Shown here one piece after another: positions 16,707 to 25,440 of a DNA stretch of 52,706 bases. The stretch's first letter is position 1. Each line of letters begins with the position of its first letter. Source of the stretch: Chitinophagaceae bacterium (GTDB lineage Bacteria; Bacteroidota; Bacteroidia; Chitinophagales; Chitinophagaceae). Made by a program: the position numbers and the translations under genes. Below the pieces are notes generated by a model that made no database searches, was not told the DNA's origin, and saw nothing but the letters and a program-made list of their open reading frames with translations. Location: NCBI GenBank assembly GCA_018335935.1, contig JAGXRG010000014.1:1-52706 (forward strand), in the 5' to 3' direction.

Positions 16707-18436
16707 TCACAAACTGTTACAGGTAATTTACCTTTAGGTTTAAATTTATTTAGAATTATATCAACTGAAAGTTGCTGTGTAGCTTCATTCTCATCGTAGC
16801 AGGCAACAATATTTTTATACCCACAAACATTTTTAATGGCATAAGGATTTCCAAAAAAGAAAGCATTTGCTTTAGGATTTTTCATTAAGTTTTGCAATAA
16901 AAATATATCAGCTTCACCTAAGCCAAAATTGTTTGCTGGCCTACGATTATAACTCTGAATGCTAACTATAATAGCATCGTAATCATCTCTTTTGGAAATA
17001 GAATCTAAAATACTTTTAGCATAACCATATTTTGAAACTTCATCCTTTATATATACACCTGGCTTAGGTTCTATAGAATCAACAATTTTAGGATTAACAG
17101 GTTGATTAATGGCAAAATAAAAAGTAGTTGCATTAAACTCTTTTTGCAAAATATTAGAAAAATAATTTTCAAACCCATTACCCAAACTAATATGAATAAT
17201 TTTTCTAACATTATCATTAACTGCCAAATTTGAAAGATTGCTATTCAAAGCAGTAATTCCATTTTCAGCAATTTCTTTAATTAGACTATTAGTTGTTGCA
17301 TTTAATTCACTAACAATATTTAGTGTGTCTATTGTCTTTGTAGTATTGAGTCCTAAGTTATATTTAGCCAACAAAACTTTCTTAACGCTTTTTTCAAAAT
17401 CTTTTTTACAAATTCTTCCATCTGCAATTGCACTATCAATTTTCTTAATACTTAATTCAATATCTTCTGGTAATAACAAAACATCATTACCAGCAATCAA
17501 CGACTGTACTGAGATTTCAGCATTAGGGAAATATTTAGTTACTCCTTTCATTTCTAACCCATCTGTAAAACTTAATCCTTTAAACTTCAAATCTTTTTTC
17601 AATAAATCATTGACAGCTTTTTTAGATAATGATGTAGCAAGGTTTTTTGTTGAATCAATTGATGGTACATAAAGATGGGCCATCATAACACTAGACACAT
17701 TTTCTTTTATTAATTGTTTAAAGGGGTATAACTCAACAGAATCTAATTGGCTAACGGTTTTATTAATAATGGGCAAGTCTAAATGACTATCTACTGCCAC
17801 ATCTCCATGACCAGGAAAATGTTTAGCACATGCCATTACACCCGCATCTTGTAATCCTTTCATAAACTGAGTTGCATGAGTACTCACATGTTCTGGATTT
17901 TCTCCAAAAGATCTATCATTAATCACTGGATTATTAGGATTATTATTAACATCAATAACTGGTGCAAAATTTACATGAATGCCTAATCTTTTACATTGAT
18001 TACCTATTGCATTTCCAACCTTATAAATTGTTGCTGCATTTTGAACAGCACCTAATGCAAAATTTTTAGGAAAAGCTATAACACTATCTAAACGCATACC
18101 TAAACCCCATTCTGCATCAATACAAATTAACATGGGTGTTATTGCTAATTGCTGATAATAATTGGTGAGTTTTGCTTGTCGAACAGGCCCCCCTTGAAAA
18201 AAGCACAGTCCACCTACATTGTATTTTTTAATTAATTCTGTAACACGATTTACATGTTCATTGCCTAAATTGCTATGAGCCCTAATAATCATTAATTGGG
18301 CAATTTTTTGTTCTTGTGTAAGTTCATTAAAAACACTATCTACCCAACGATTTGCAGGTTTTGAAGGTTGCAAAAATTGTTGGGCTTGTGTAATTTGAAA
18401 AAACAATAAACAAAAAATTAGAAAAATCTTTGGCAT
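16703..18436 (-). CDS. Glycoside hydrolase family 3, beta-N-acetylhexosaminidase type
   Basis: Predicted to remove terminal N-acetylglucosamine or similar sugars, probably from peptidoglycan fragments or chitin oligomers. 577 residues with a signal peptide (MPKIFLIFCLLFFQITQAQ). The GH3 barrel carries KHFPGHGDVAVDSHLDLP (residues 205-222, with the Asp-His acid/base loop of NagZ-type enzymes). The nucleophile is Asp292 in FTDGLEMKGV. Upstream, CIDAEWGLGMRL is the sugar-binding strand. After about residue 370 comes a C-terminal Rossmann-like GH3 domain. Bacteroidota homologues are often fused to a beta-lactamase-like domain, which is absent here. The export signal implies a periplasmic or surface site. 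Confidence 0.88.
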   Translation of the reverse strand: MPKIFLIFCLLFFQITQAQQFLQPSKPANRWVDSVFNELTQEQKIAQLMIIRAHSNLGNEHVNRVTELIKKYNVGGLCFFQGGPVRQAKLTNYYQQLAITPMLICIDAEWGLGMRLDSVIAFPKNFALGAVQNAATIYKVGNAIGNQCKRLGIHVNFAPVIDVNNNPNNPVINDRSFGENPEHVSTHATQFMKGLQDAGVMACAKHFPGHGDVAVDSHLDLPIINKTVSQLDSVELYPFKQLIKENVSSVMMAHLYVPSIDSTKNLATSLSKKAVNDLLKKDLKFKGLSFTDGLEMKGVTKYFPNAEISVQSLIAGNDVLLLPEDIELSIKKIDSAIADGRICKKDFEKSVKKVLLAKYNLGLNTTKTIDTLNIVSELNATTNSLIKEIAENGITALNSNLSNLAVNDNVRKIIHISLGNGFENYFSNILQKEFNATTFYFAINQPVNPKIVDSIEPKPGVYIKDEVSKYGYAKSILDSISKRDDYDAIIVSIQSYNRRPANNFGLGEADIFLLQNLMKNPKANAFFFGNPYAIKNVCGYKNIVACYDENEATQQLSVDIILNKFKPKGKLPVTVCD

Positions 18437-18448
18437 TTCGTGAAGTTA

Positions 18449-18482
18449 GTAAAAAAAGAAAAGCCATCTCTGCAGATGGCTT
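18449..18482 (-). terminator. Intrinsic terminator after the DUF5606 gene
   Basis: Minus-strand hairpin AAGCCATCT / AGATGGCTT (9 bp, loop GCAG) followed by TTTTCTTTTTTT. It lies between the DUF5606 stop (18497) and the GH3 start (18436), so it ends the upstream transcript. Confidence 0.8.
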
Positions 18483-18496
18483 TGCATATTAAAAAA

Positions 18497-18901
18497 TTAT
18501 TCTTCAGTCTCGGTAGGTTCAGACAACTTTATTTCAATATTATTATCTTTTAATATTTTAAACCATTTAACCATTTTCTTTCTATCGCTATCATAAACCC
18601 TTTCAAAGTCCATAGAAGGAAACACTTTTTTAAAGTATTCTTTCATGGCAGAGGCATCTTTTTCATTTGGCAATAATTCAGTGGATGATTCCATTGCTTT
18701 AAATACATCTACTAAGTTCACATTTTCTCTTGTTGTATAAATTTCTATACTTTCTAAATGTGAAAAATTGTGAATTCTGTTGCTGGCAAATTTTGTTGAT
18801 TTATCTTCTAATGATTTAATAATAGCTCCATCAGATTTACTGCTGACTAATTCAAACAAACCAGATAATTTGGTAACAGAAATTAATTTACTATACTCCA
18901 T
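18497..18901 (-). CDS. DUF5606 family protein
   Basis: 134 residues matching the Bacteroidota DUF5606 pattern: the N-terminus KLISVTKLSGLFELVSSKSD is followed by GAIIKSLED, SNRIHNFSHLESIEIYTT, VNLVDVFKAM and an acidic tail (SEPTETEE). It is cytoplasmic, with no signal or membrane helix. Molecular function is unknown for the family. It is a monocistronic gene with a strong hairpin terminator, which suggests a steady housekeeping role (inference). Confidence 0.75.
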   Translation of the reverse strand: MEYSKLISVTKLSGLFELVSSKSDGAIIKSLEDKSTKFASNRIHNFSHLESIEIYTTRENVNLVDVFKAMESSTELLPNEKDASAMKEYFKKVFPSMDFERVYDSDRKKMVKWFKILKDNNIEIKLSEPTETEE

Positions 18902-18950
18902 AATTAATAATTGGGCACAAATGTAATGGGAGAAGTTAAAAAATCAAATC

Positions 18951-19763
18951 TTACTTACGTTTTAATTCTACATTCCAGAATTTCCAGAGTGTAAATAGAA
19001 ATATTGGAATAAATGCAAACAAAGCTAATTTATAAAAAACCTCATAAATTCTAACAATATAGGCTCGTATTGAAATTTGATCGGCTTTTTCTTTCCCTAA
19101 GAAAAAATCTAAGCTTGATTTAACTAATGGACTAATATATTTAATTTTATTCCAATTGGTATATTGAACATCTTCAAAAAGATAATTCATATTATAACCT
19201 TTTGGGAATTGATTTTTGTAGTAATTAATATTTTTTGAAACATCATCAAAACTCGCCATCTCACCATTAGGCTTTTTGAAATATAAGTTATAAAGAGGAT
19301 CAAGAACAATCCAGTTTTTATCTTTTTTTACCTCAATAATAATATGGCCACCAAATTTTCCATTTACTTTCATTTGAGCAAATCTTATATTGTATCCATA
19401 AGATTTTAATATTCTAGATAATATTACAGATGCACTACCACAAGCACCATTACCTACAAGTAAATCCATTGTGCTTGGTCTAAAGAAATTTGCTTTTATG
19501 CCTTTAAATTGGTGTCCACCAAAAACCTCAAGTCGGTTATGTTCAAAACTATTTGCCAAATTTAATGCTCTAATAAAAAAAGTATCTTTATTGTGTTTGC
19601 CTATACTATCCTTGGTTATATGTTGTGCTATAGCACCATAAACTTCACGTTCATAAGTAGATTCTGACTTAAAATATCCTATTGAAGCAATTAAAAGGCC
19701 ACATAAGAAAAATAGAAAATATAAATGAGTAAAAAAATAGATGAAACGTTTAAAATACTTCAT
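18951..19763 (-). CDS. Membrane-anchored transglutaminase-like protein
   Basis: 270 residues from the ATG at 19763; a longer reading from a TTG at 19775 adds only four residues. One membrane helix is near the N-terminus (about 8-30) and another near the C-terminus (about 243-262). The domain between has a papain-like transglutaminase triad: Cys108 in GNGACGSAS, His140 in GKFGGHIIIEV, and Asp155 in WIVLDPLYN. Bacterial members include proteases and crosslinking enzymes, and the substrate is unknown. The catalytic domain most likely faces the periplasm. A well-spaced promoter lies 62 bases upstream. Confidence 0.7.
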   Translation of the reverse strand: MKYFKRFIYFFTHLYFLFFLCGLLIASIGYFKSESTYEREVYGAIAQHITKDSIGKHNKDTFFIRALNLANSFEHNRLEVFGGHQFKGIKANFFRPSTMDLLVGNGACGSASVILSRILKSYGYNIRFAQMKVNGKFGGHIIIEVKKDKNWIVLDPLYNLYFKKPNGEMASFDDVSKNINYYKNQFPKGYNMNYLFEDVQYTNWNKIKYISPLVKSSLDFFLGKEKADQISIRAYIVRIYEVFYKLALFAFIPIFLFTLWKFWNVELKRK

Positions 19764-19825
19764 ATTGTAAATCAAATAAGCACTGAGATGATTAATTAAG
19801 TAAAAAGTTTAATCAAAATTGAAGG

Positions 19826-19853
19826 CAAATGTATTATTCTATTTCTAAAACAA
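19826..19853 (-). promoter_or_regulatory. Promoter TTG-N17-TACATTTG for the transglutaminase-like gene
   Basis: On the minus strand TTG (19851-19853) and TACATTTG (19826-19833) are separated by 17 bases, a good fit to the Bacteroidota consensus. The expected start of transcription is near 19820, giving a leader of about 55 bases. Confidence 0.6.
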
Positions 19854-19878
19854 TCAAATTTGTTACAAATGGCTATTC

Positions 19879-21117
19879 ATGAATTCTGATTCAAAAAATA
19901 AATTAGTAATTATTGGTGCAGGTGCGGCTGGCTTTTTTTGTGCCATTCAAGCAGCAAAACAAAATCCTGAATTAAAGATTATAATTCTTGAAAAAAGCAA
20001 TAAGGTTTTAAGTAAAGTGAGGATTAGCGGTGGTGGTAGATGTAATGTTACACATCATTGTTTTGATAGTAATGAATTATCTAAAAAATATCCAAGAGGT
20101 GAAAAATTTTTGAAGAAGGCTTTTCATTGGTTTAATGTTAACGACACCATTAATTGGTTTAAAGCTCAAAATGTACTCTTGAAAACTGAAAGTGATGGAA
20201 GAATGTTTCCGGCAACTAATTCTTCTCAAACAATTATAGATTGCTTTTTACAATTAGCAGATCAACATAACATAGAAATTAATCTAAATCAGGAAGTACA
20301 AAACATTACAAAAAAAGATGAAGAGTTTACCATTACACTTTCTAATAATAGCAATATAACTGCCGATTTTATATGTGTTGCTGCTGGTGGTTACCCTAAA
20401 CTCAATCAATTTAGTTGGCTTCAACAACTAGGACATAACATTATTTCACCTGTACCTTCATTATTCACTTTCAACTTGCCCAAAAATGCAATTACGTCTT
20501 TAATGGGTATTAGTATACCAGAAGTTAACATTAAAATTTCAGGAACAAAGTTTCAAAATAATGGACCATTATTAATTACTCATTGGGGGTTTAGCGGACC
20601 AGCAGTTTTAAAACTTTCTGCTTTTGCTGCAATTAATCTTGCTGCATTAAACTATCAATTTAACATACAAATAAATTGGGTCAATAAAAATTTTGATACT
20701 GTGAAGCTTTTTTTTGATGACTTAAGAAATAATAAACCAAAACAAAAAATCATTAATGCAAACTCTTTTAATTTACCAAGCAGATTGTGGCAATATTTTC
20801 TTGATTTAGCACAAATTAAAACTGAAATAATATGGGCAGAATTAACCGCTAAACAAGAAAATAATTTAATTAATTTATTAACTAATCAACAATTTATAGT
20901 TTCTGGTAAAACTACTTTTAAAGAAGAATTTGTTACCTGTGGTGGAATTGATTTAAATGAGGTTGAGGTAAATACCATGCAAAGCAAGAAAATAAATAAT
21001 TTATTTTTTGCTGGAGAAGTTTTAAATATTGATGGAATTACAGGAGGTTTTAATTTTCAAGCAGCATGGACAACAGCACATATTGCAGCAAAAACCATTG
21101 CACAAAAAGCTCTATAA
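19879..21117 (+). CDS. NAD(P)/FAD-dependent oxidoreductase, HI0933/BaiN-like flavoprotein
   Basis: 412 residues. The N-terminal dinucleotide-binding motif is VIIGAGAAGFFCAIQA, followed by LEKSNKVLSKVRISGGGRCN and the typical NVTHH. FVTCGGIDLNEV and FAGEVLNIDGITGGFNFQAA near the C-terminus close the FAD site. This is the HI0933-like family (E. coli YhiN, BaiN). Cytoplasmic. The physiological substrate is not known for most members, and the name BaiN should not be read as bile-acid activity here. It ends 4 bp from the convergent amidoligase gene. Confidence 0.88.
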   Translation: MNSDSKNKLVIIGAGAAGFFCAIQAAKQNPELKIIILEKSNKVLSKVRISGGGRCNVTHHCFDSNELSKKYPRGEKFLKKAFHWFNVNDTINWFKAQNVLLKTESDGRMFPATNSSQTIIDCFLQLADQHNIEINLNQEVQNITKKDEEFTITLSNNSNITADFICVAAGGYPKLNQFSWLQQLGHNIISPVPSLFTFNLPKNAITSLMGISIPEVNIKISGTKFQNNGPLLITHWGFSGPAVLKLSAFAAINLAALNYQFNIQINWVNKNFDTVKLFFDDLRNNKPKQKIINANSFNLPSRLWQYFLDLAQIKTEIIWAELTAKQENNLINLLTNQQFIVSGKTTFKEEFVTCGGIDLNEVEVNTMQSKKINNLFFAGEVLNIDGITGGFNFQAAWTTAHIAAKTIAQKAL

Positions 21118-21121
21118 AATA

Positions 21122-22231
21122 TTATGGAACTAAAAACTGACTATTAATATAATCAACAACACTTACTAAACTATTAGTTTCTTCAAAAACCTTTATTTGT
21201 CTGTCTGCACCGGTACCATTCTCAAGCATTTTATGAACATTATTAATCATATATCGGCTGGCTAATTCATCAACAACATCATCTACAAAATCTAACAATT
21301 CATAAATTAATAATCTAGTATTAACTTCAGTTTCTTTACCAAAGTCTATTAAACTTCCATCAATTCCATATCTGCCAGCACGCCATTTATTTTCATTAAC
21401 TAATGCTCTTTGATAAATAATAAAATTTAAGTTTTGCATTCTTAATTTATAAAGTTTTGCACATAAAGCCTGAAATAATGCAGCAATGGTAATGGTTTCA
21501 GCAACTGTCATGGGTACATCACAAATTCTAAACTCAACAGTATTAAAAAATGGATGTACTCTTAAATCCCACCAAATTTTTTTAGCATTATCAATACAAT
21601 TAGTCTTAATTAATAGATTTACATAATTATCGTAAGCTTCAATACTTTCAAAATAATCTGGTATGCCTGTTCTTGGAAACTTATCAAAAACTTTAGTTCT
21701 AAAAGATTTATATCCTGTTATTCTTCCTTCCCAAAAAGGAGAATTTGTACTTAGTGCAAAAATGTGAGGTAAAAAATATCTGGCACTATTGGCAATATGT
21801 AGAGCTATATTTCTATCTTCCATACCAACATGTACATGTAAGCCAAAAATTAAATTACTTCTTGCAGCTTCTTGTAATTCATTAACAATTTGATGATATC
21901 TTACATGGTCTGTTATCAACTGATTATTCCAATGGCTAAAAGGGTGTGTTCCAGAAGCTCCCATAGCAAAGCCTAAGTCGCCTGCTATTTGTGCAATAGT
22001 TCCTCTTAAAGTGGCTACATCTTTATACGCTTCCTCAATGTCTTTACAAATATCTGTTCCAACCTCTACAACAGCTTGATGCATTTCGGCCTTAACCTTA
22101 TCTTTAATTATTTTATGTCCTTCATGAACTATTTTTTGATCATGACTAGTTAGTTCTCTTGTTTTAGGATCTATAACAAAATACTCCTCCTCTACACCAA
22201 TAGTAAAATGACGATAATTAATACTAGCCAT
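21122..22231 (-). CDS. GCS2-type carboxylate-amine ligase (YbdK-like amidoligase)
   Basis: 369 residues of the glutamate-cysteine ligase 2 family: FTIGVEEEYFVIDPKTREL at the N-terminus, GASGTHPFSHW, FGLHVHVGMEDR, ALSTNSPFWEGRITGYKSFR and NTVEFRICDVP. These enzymes couple ATP hydrolysis to amide-bond formation between a carboxylate and an amine; the exact substrates vary and cannot be read here. It lies 38 bp after the ATP-grasp gene on the same strand, so the two are probably one operon. Both stand head-to-head with an esterase gene. That neighbourhood suggests a small pathway for a peptide-like metabolite or a protein tag (inference). Confidence 0.9.
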   Translation of the reverse strand: MASINYRHFTIGVEEEYFVIDPKTRELTSHDQKIVHEGHKIIKDKVKAEMHQAVVEVGTDICKDIEEAYKDVATLRGTIAQIAGDLGFAMGASGTHPFSHWNNQLITDHVRYHQIVNELQEAARSNLIFGLHVHVGMEDRNIALHIANSARYFLPHIFALSTNSPFWEGRITGYKSFRTKVFDKFPRTGIPDYFESIEAYDNYVNLLIKTNCIDNAKKIWWDLRVHPFFNTVEFRICDVPMTVAETITIAALFQALCAKLYKLRMQNLNFIIYQRALVNENKWRAGRYGIDGSLIDFGKETEVNTRLLIYELLDFVDDVVDELASRYMINNVHKMLENGTGADRQIKVFEETNSLVSVVDYINSQFLVP

Positions 22232-22269
22232 AAATAATTTTTATTAGAAAATAGTTTGGAGTAATTATA

Positions 22270-23229
22270 CTAAATGAAAAACAGTTTTTGTTTATTACTA
22301 CTTCGTTTAATGTATTCTCCCCAAGTTAAATTGTCTTCGTTTGGAACTTGAGCTTGAGCTTTTTCAATGGCATAATTTGCTGCATTTTCAACCACCCATT
22401 CAAAGTTCTCTTCTCCAACACTAGTTCTTTCTGCATCTGGAGCAGGGTTACAAAAGTCAATAGCATAAGGCACTCCATCACGAACAGCTAATTCAACAGT
22501 ATTAAAATCGTACCCCAAAAACTTATTAATTCGTAAAACAAGTTCTTCCATATAAGCTAATCGTTCTGCATCAGGTTTAAAATCTGCTACATAACGTAAG
22601 TGATGAGGGTTACGAGGTTCATAAGGCATAATTCTTACATATTTACCTCCTATACAGTAACATCTATAATACTCTTCAAAAATAATTTCTTCTTGAAGCA
22701 TCATCACTAGCTGACCAGTTTCGCTATGCTTTTCAAAAAAATCATCCATACTTTCAAGTTTATAAACATTCTTCCAACCGCCACCAGCAAAGGGTTTCAT
22801 GTAGGCAGGAAAACCAACATAATCAAAAATACCTCGCCAATCTAATGGATATTTTAGGTTAGAAAAACTTTCATCACTAGTATCATCTGGTAAATCTCTT
22901 GATGGCAGTATTACAGTTTTAGGAACTGGAACTGCAATTTTAGTAGCTAAACAATTATTGAAAAATTTTTCATCGGCACTCCACCAAAATGGATTATTTA
23001 TAACTGCAGTTCCACATAAAGCTGCATTTTTTAAATACGCTCTATAGAATGGAACATCCTGACTAATTCTGTCTATAATAACAGCATAATCACTAGGTTC
23101 TCCTTGCATTACTTTATCAATTACAACAGATTCGGCTGAAATTCCTGCAACTTTTTTTTGATTAATTCTTTCAACAATAGCTTCAGGAAAACTTCTTTCT
23201 TTACCGTGTAGGATACCTATTTTTTTCAT
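22270..23229 (-). CDS. ATP-grasp ligase
   Basis: 319 residues from the ATG at 23229; a TTG-initiated extension to 23268 lacks family-like residues. ATP-grasp landmarks: VGFPAYMKPFAGGGWKNVYK (nucleotide-binding Lys and Gly-rich loop, about residues 157-176), MMLQEEIIFEEYYRCYCIGG, and the metal-binding end AVRDGVPYAIDFCNPAPDAE. The family ligates carboxylates to amines or thiols through an acyl-phosphate. No named enzyme (RimK, Ddl, GshB) fits well. Probably co-transcribed with the GCS2-type ligase: two amide-forming enzymes in one operon. Confidence 0.85.
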   Translation of the reverse strand: MKKIGILHGKERSFPEAIVERINQKKVAGISAESVVIDKVMQGEPSDYAVIIDRISQDVPFYRAYLKNAALCGTAVINNPFWWSADEKFFNNCLATKIAVPVPKTVILPSRDLPDDTSDESFSNLKYPLDWRGIFDYVGFPAYMKPFAGGGWKNVYKLESMDDFFEKHSETGQLVMMLQEEIIFEEYYRCYCIGGKYVRIMPYEPRNPHHLRYVADFKPDAERLAYMEELVLRINKFLGYDFNTVELAVRDGVPYAIDFCNPAPDAERTSVGEENFEWVVENAANYAIEKAQAQVPNEDNLTWGEYIKRSSNKQKLFFI

Positions 23230-23336
23230 AATTATGGTGTTATGGTGTATGGAACAATAATAAATCAAATAAAAATAGATTCAAAATAATTTGTCATTTT
23301 TATTTTACAAATAATTAAATACGAATACGATTCCCC

Positions 23337-23344
23337 TATTTTTG
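23337..23344 (+). promoter_or_regulatory. Promoter -7 element TATTTTTG for the esterase gene
   Basis: Exact TAnnTTTG match, 21 bases before the ATG at 23366. The alternative in-frame TTG at 23342 lies inside this element, so the ATG is the better start. The -33 is unclear. Confidence 0.5.
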
Positions 23345-23365
23345 AACAAGAGGTTAAATAATTGT

Positions 23366-24181
23366 ATGGTATTAGCGAAAGATATTGAAATAGCATCAAG
23401 TGTTGTTGTTGAAGAACATAATTTATTTTCTAATTATTTAGATCGTGAAGTTATTTACGAAGTTTTTTACACCCCAGAATCATTAAAAAATAATCCAAGT
23501 TTATTATTAATAAACGATGGTCAGGATCTCAGCAAAATGCCCTTCGATAAACTGTTAAACAACTTAATTAGTTCTCAACAAATACATCCAGTTTTTTGTG
23601 TAGGCATACATGCTTCAGAAGAAAGAAAAAAAGAATATGGTACAAGTTATGCTGCAGATTATAAGGGCAGAGGCAGTAAAGCAGGCTTGTATACCAAATT
23701 CATTTTAGATGAATTATTGCCGTCTTTAAGAACTCAATTCAAAATTTCATCATTCAAAGAAAAATCTTTTGCAGGTTTTTCTTTAGGTGGATTAAGTGCT
23801 TTAGATATTGTTTGGAATCATGCTGCAGAATTTGAAAGAGTGGGTGTTTTTAGTGGAAGTTTATGGTGGAGAAGAAAAGCTTATGATGAAGGTTATGATG
23901 ATAACCATGATAGATTGATGCACTTGCAAGTTAAACATGGAACAATGTTTCCTTGGCTAAAATTCTTTATTCAAACAGGTGTTTTAGATGAAAAGGCTGA
24001 TAGAAACAATAATGGCATTATTGATAGTATAGATGATGCCTTAGATCTTATAGCAGAACTAAAAAGTAAAGGTTATGCTAATGATAGCATTGAATACCTT
24101 CAAATGAATGATGGCAAACATGATGTACCCACTTGGGCTAAAGCCTTTGTTCCTTTTTTAATTTGGGGCTGGGGCAAATAA
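23366..24181 (+). CDS. Alpha/beta-hydrolase esterase (esterase D-like) with an EF-hand-type loop
   Basis: 271 residues from the ATG at 23366. The nucleophile elbow is GFSLGG (Ser139), and the likely catalytic His is His252 in NDGKHDVPTWAK. LLINDGQD near residue 50 is typical of Fes/esterase D-like enzymes. An insertion at residues 212-223 reads DRNNNGIIDSID, a canonical 12-residue calcium loop as in EF-hand or dockerin motifs. No signal peptide. It is divergent from the ATP-grasp and amidoligase genes, and a release or trimming role for their product is plausible but inferred. Confidence 0.82.
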   Translation: MVLAKDIEIASSVVVEEHNLFSNYLDREVIYEVFYTPESLKNNPSLLLINDGQDLSKMPFDKLLNNLISSQQIHPVFCVGIHASEERKKEYGTSYAADYKGRGSKAGLYTKFILDELLPSLRTQFKISSFKEKSFAGFSLGGLSALDIVWNHAAEFERVGVFSGSLWWRRKAYDEGYDDNHDRLMHLQVKHGTMFPWLKFFIQTGVLDEKADRNNNGIIDSIDDALDLIAELKSKGYANDSIEYLQMNDGKHDVPTWAKAFVPFLIWGWGK

Positions 24182-24251
24182 ATCTCCACTTAAATAATTT
24201 AATTGTTATACAACGAGCTTCAGATAAAAATTGTCTATATTAGAACAGTTT

Positions 24252-25439
24252 ATGAAACGTTTTAACCTAATTTATATTTTAATTTTATGTAGCAGTTGTA
24301 TTAACCTTCATAAAACCAATTTCACAGCATCTCAAAAAATTACACAGTTCCCATTTATCATGCTTTCTGGTGGAACAGTAATAGTAAAAGCACAATTTGA
24401 AGATATTAAAGACTCATTAAATTTTGTATTTGATACAGGCAGTGGTGGCATTTCATTAGACTCATCAACTATTGAATTAATAGGTATAGAAAGTACTAAA
24501 ACTAATAGAACTATTAGAGGAATTGCCGGCACTAAAAAAGTTGATTTTGTTTACAAAAAATCTTTAAAATTTCCAGGATTACAAGTTGATAGTTTAGATT
24601 TTCATATTAACAATTATGACATATTGAGTAGCTCGTATGGAATTAAAGTTGATGGTGTAATTGGATTAAGTTTTTTACGCAGATTTATTGTTACCATCAA
24701 TTACGACAATAAATTAATTGAAATTTACACTCCGGGTAAAGTAAATTATCCAAGGGGTGGCCATCTGTTGCATCCTCAATTTTATTCATTACCAATAATT
24801 CCAACTACAATAAAAGATAATGTACTTTCTACAACTGATTTTATTTTTGATACAGGGGCTGGTTTAAATATGTTGTTAAGTGAAGATTATGTAAAAGACA
24901 GTACCATACTAAAAAAGAAAAGAAACCTTTTTATCACTCAGGCTGAAGGTTTGGGTGGGAAAAAAATCATGAAAACAACTGTAGTTAAAAGTGTTGAAGT
25001 TGGCCCATATAAATTTAGATGGGTGCCCATTTATATTTTTAGAGATGACTTTAATATTACTAGTTACCCTAAAATGGGTGGTGTATTAGGAAATGATATT
25101 TTAAGAAGATTTAATTTGATTCTGAACTATCCAAATCAAGAAATATTTATAAAGCCCAATACACATTTTTTTGATGATTTTGATTATTCTTATACCGGCT
25201 TAGGATTGTATCAAGTTAATGGATATATTGTTATTGAAGATGTTGTTGAAAACAGCCCAGCAGATAAAAGTGGTTTTAAACCTAACGACATTATTTTTGC
25301 TGTAGAAAATAATTTTACAAATAATTTGCAAACCTATAAAAACTTATTACAAAATGCAGGAAATACTGTAAAAGTTGTAGTAATTAGAAATAAAGAATTG
25401 GTGACATTAAATTTAGAAATACAACATATAATGAAGTAG
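24252..25439 (+). CDS. Retropepsin-like aspartic protease with C-terminal PDZ domain, probable lipoprotein
   Basis: 395 residues from the ATG at 24252; a TTG at 24231 would place seven extra residues before the signal. MKRFNLIYILILCSSC suggests lipidation at Cys16, although the lipobox is not ideal. Two aspartic-protease half-sites are visible: FVFDTGSGG (near residue 61) and FIFDTGAGL (near 200), each with a hydrophobic-Gly partner (VDGVIGLSFL, MGGVLGNDIL). A PDZ domain covers about 310-395 (ENSPADKSGFKPNDIIFAV). The layout is a self-contained two-lobed pepsin-like unit, unlike viral retropepsins. It lies 70 bp after the esterase on the same strand. Confidence 0.85.
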   Translation: MKRFNLIYILILCSSCINLHKTNFTASQKITQFPFIMLSGGTVIVKAQFEDIKDSLNFVFDTGSGGISLDSSTIELIGIESTKTNRTIRGIAGTKKVDFVYKKSLKFPGLQVDSLDFHINNYDILSSSYGIKVDGVIGLSFLRRFIVTINYDNKLIEIYTPGKVNYPRGGHLLHPQFYSLPIIPTTIKDNVLSTTDFIFDTGAGLNMLLSEDYVKDSTILKKKRNLFITQAEGLGGKKIMKTTVVKSVEVGPYKFRWVPIYIFRDDFNITSYPKMGGVLGNDILRRFNLILNYPNQEIFIKPNTHFFDDFDYSYTGLGLYQVNGYIVIEDVVENSPADKSGFKPNDIIFAVENNFTNNLQTYKNLLQNAGNTVKVVVIRNKELVTLNLEIQHIMK

Positions 25440-25440
25440 T

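Noticed and set aside
23230..23268. N-terminal extension of the ATP-grasp protein from a TTG
   Set aside because: The added residues (IYYCSIHHNTII) are unlike the family, and the ATG at 23229 gives a normal start.
24252..25439. Retroviral-type protease or mobile-element remnant
   Set aside because: It has two lobes in one chain, a signal peptide and a PDZ domain, as in bacterial secreted proteases, with no other element genes.
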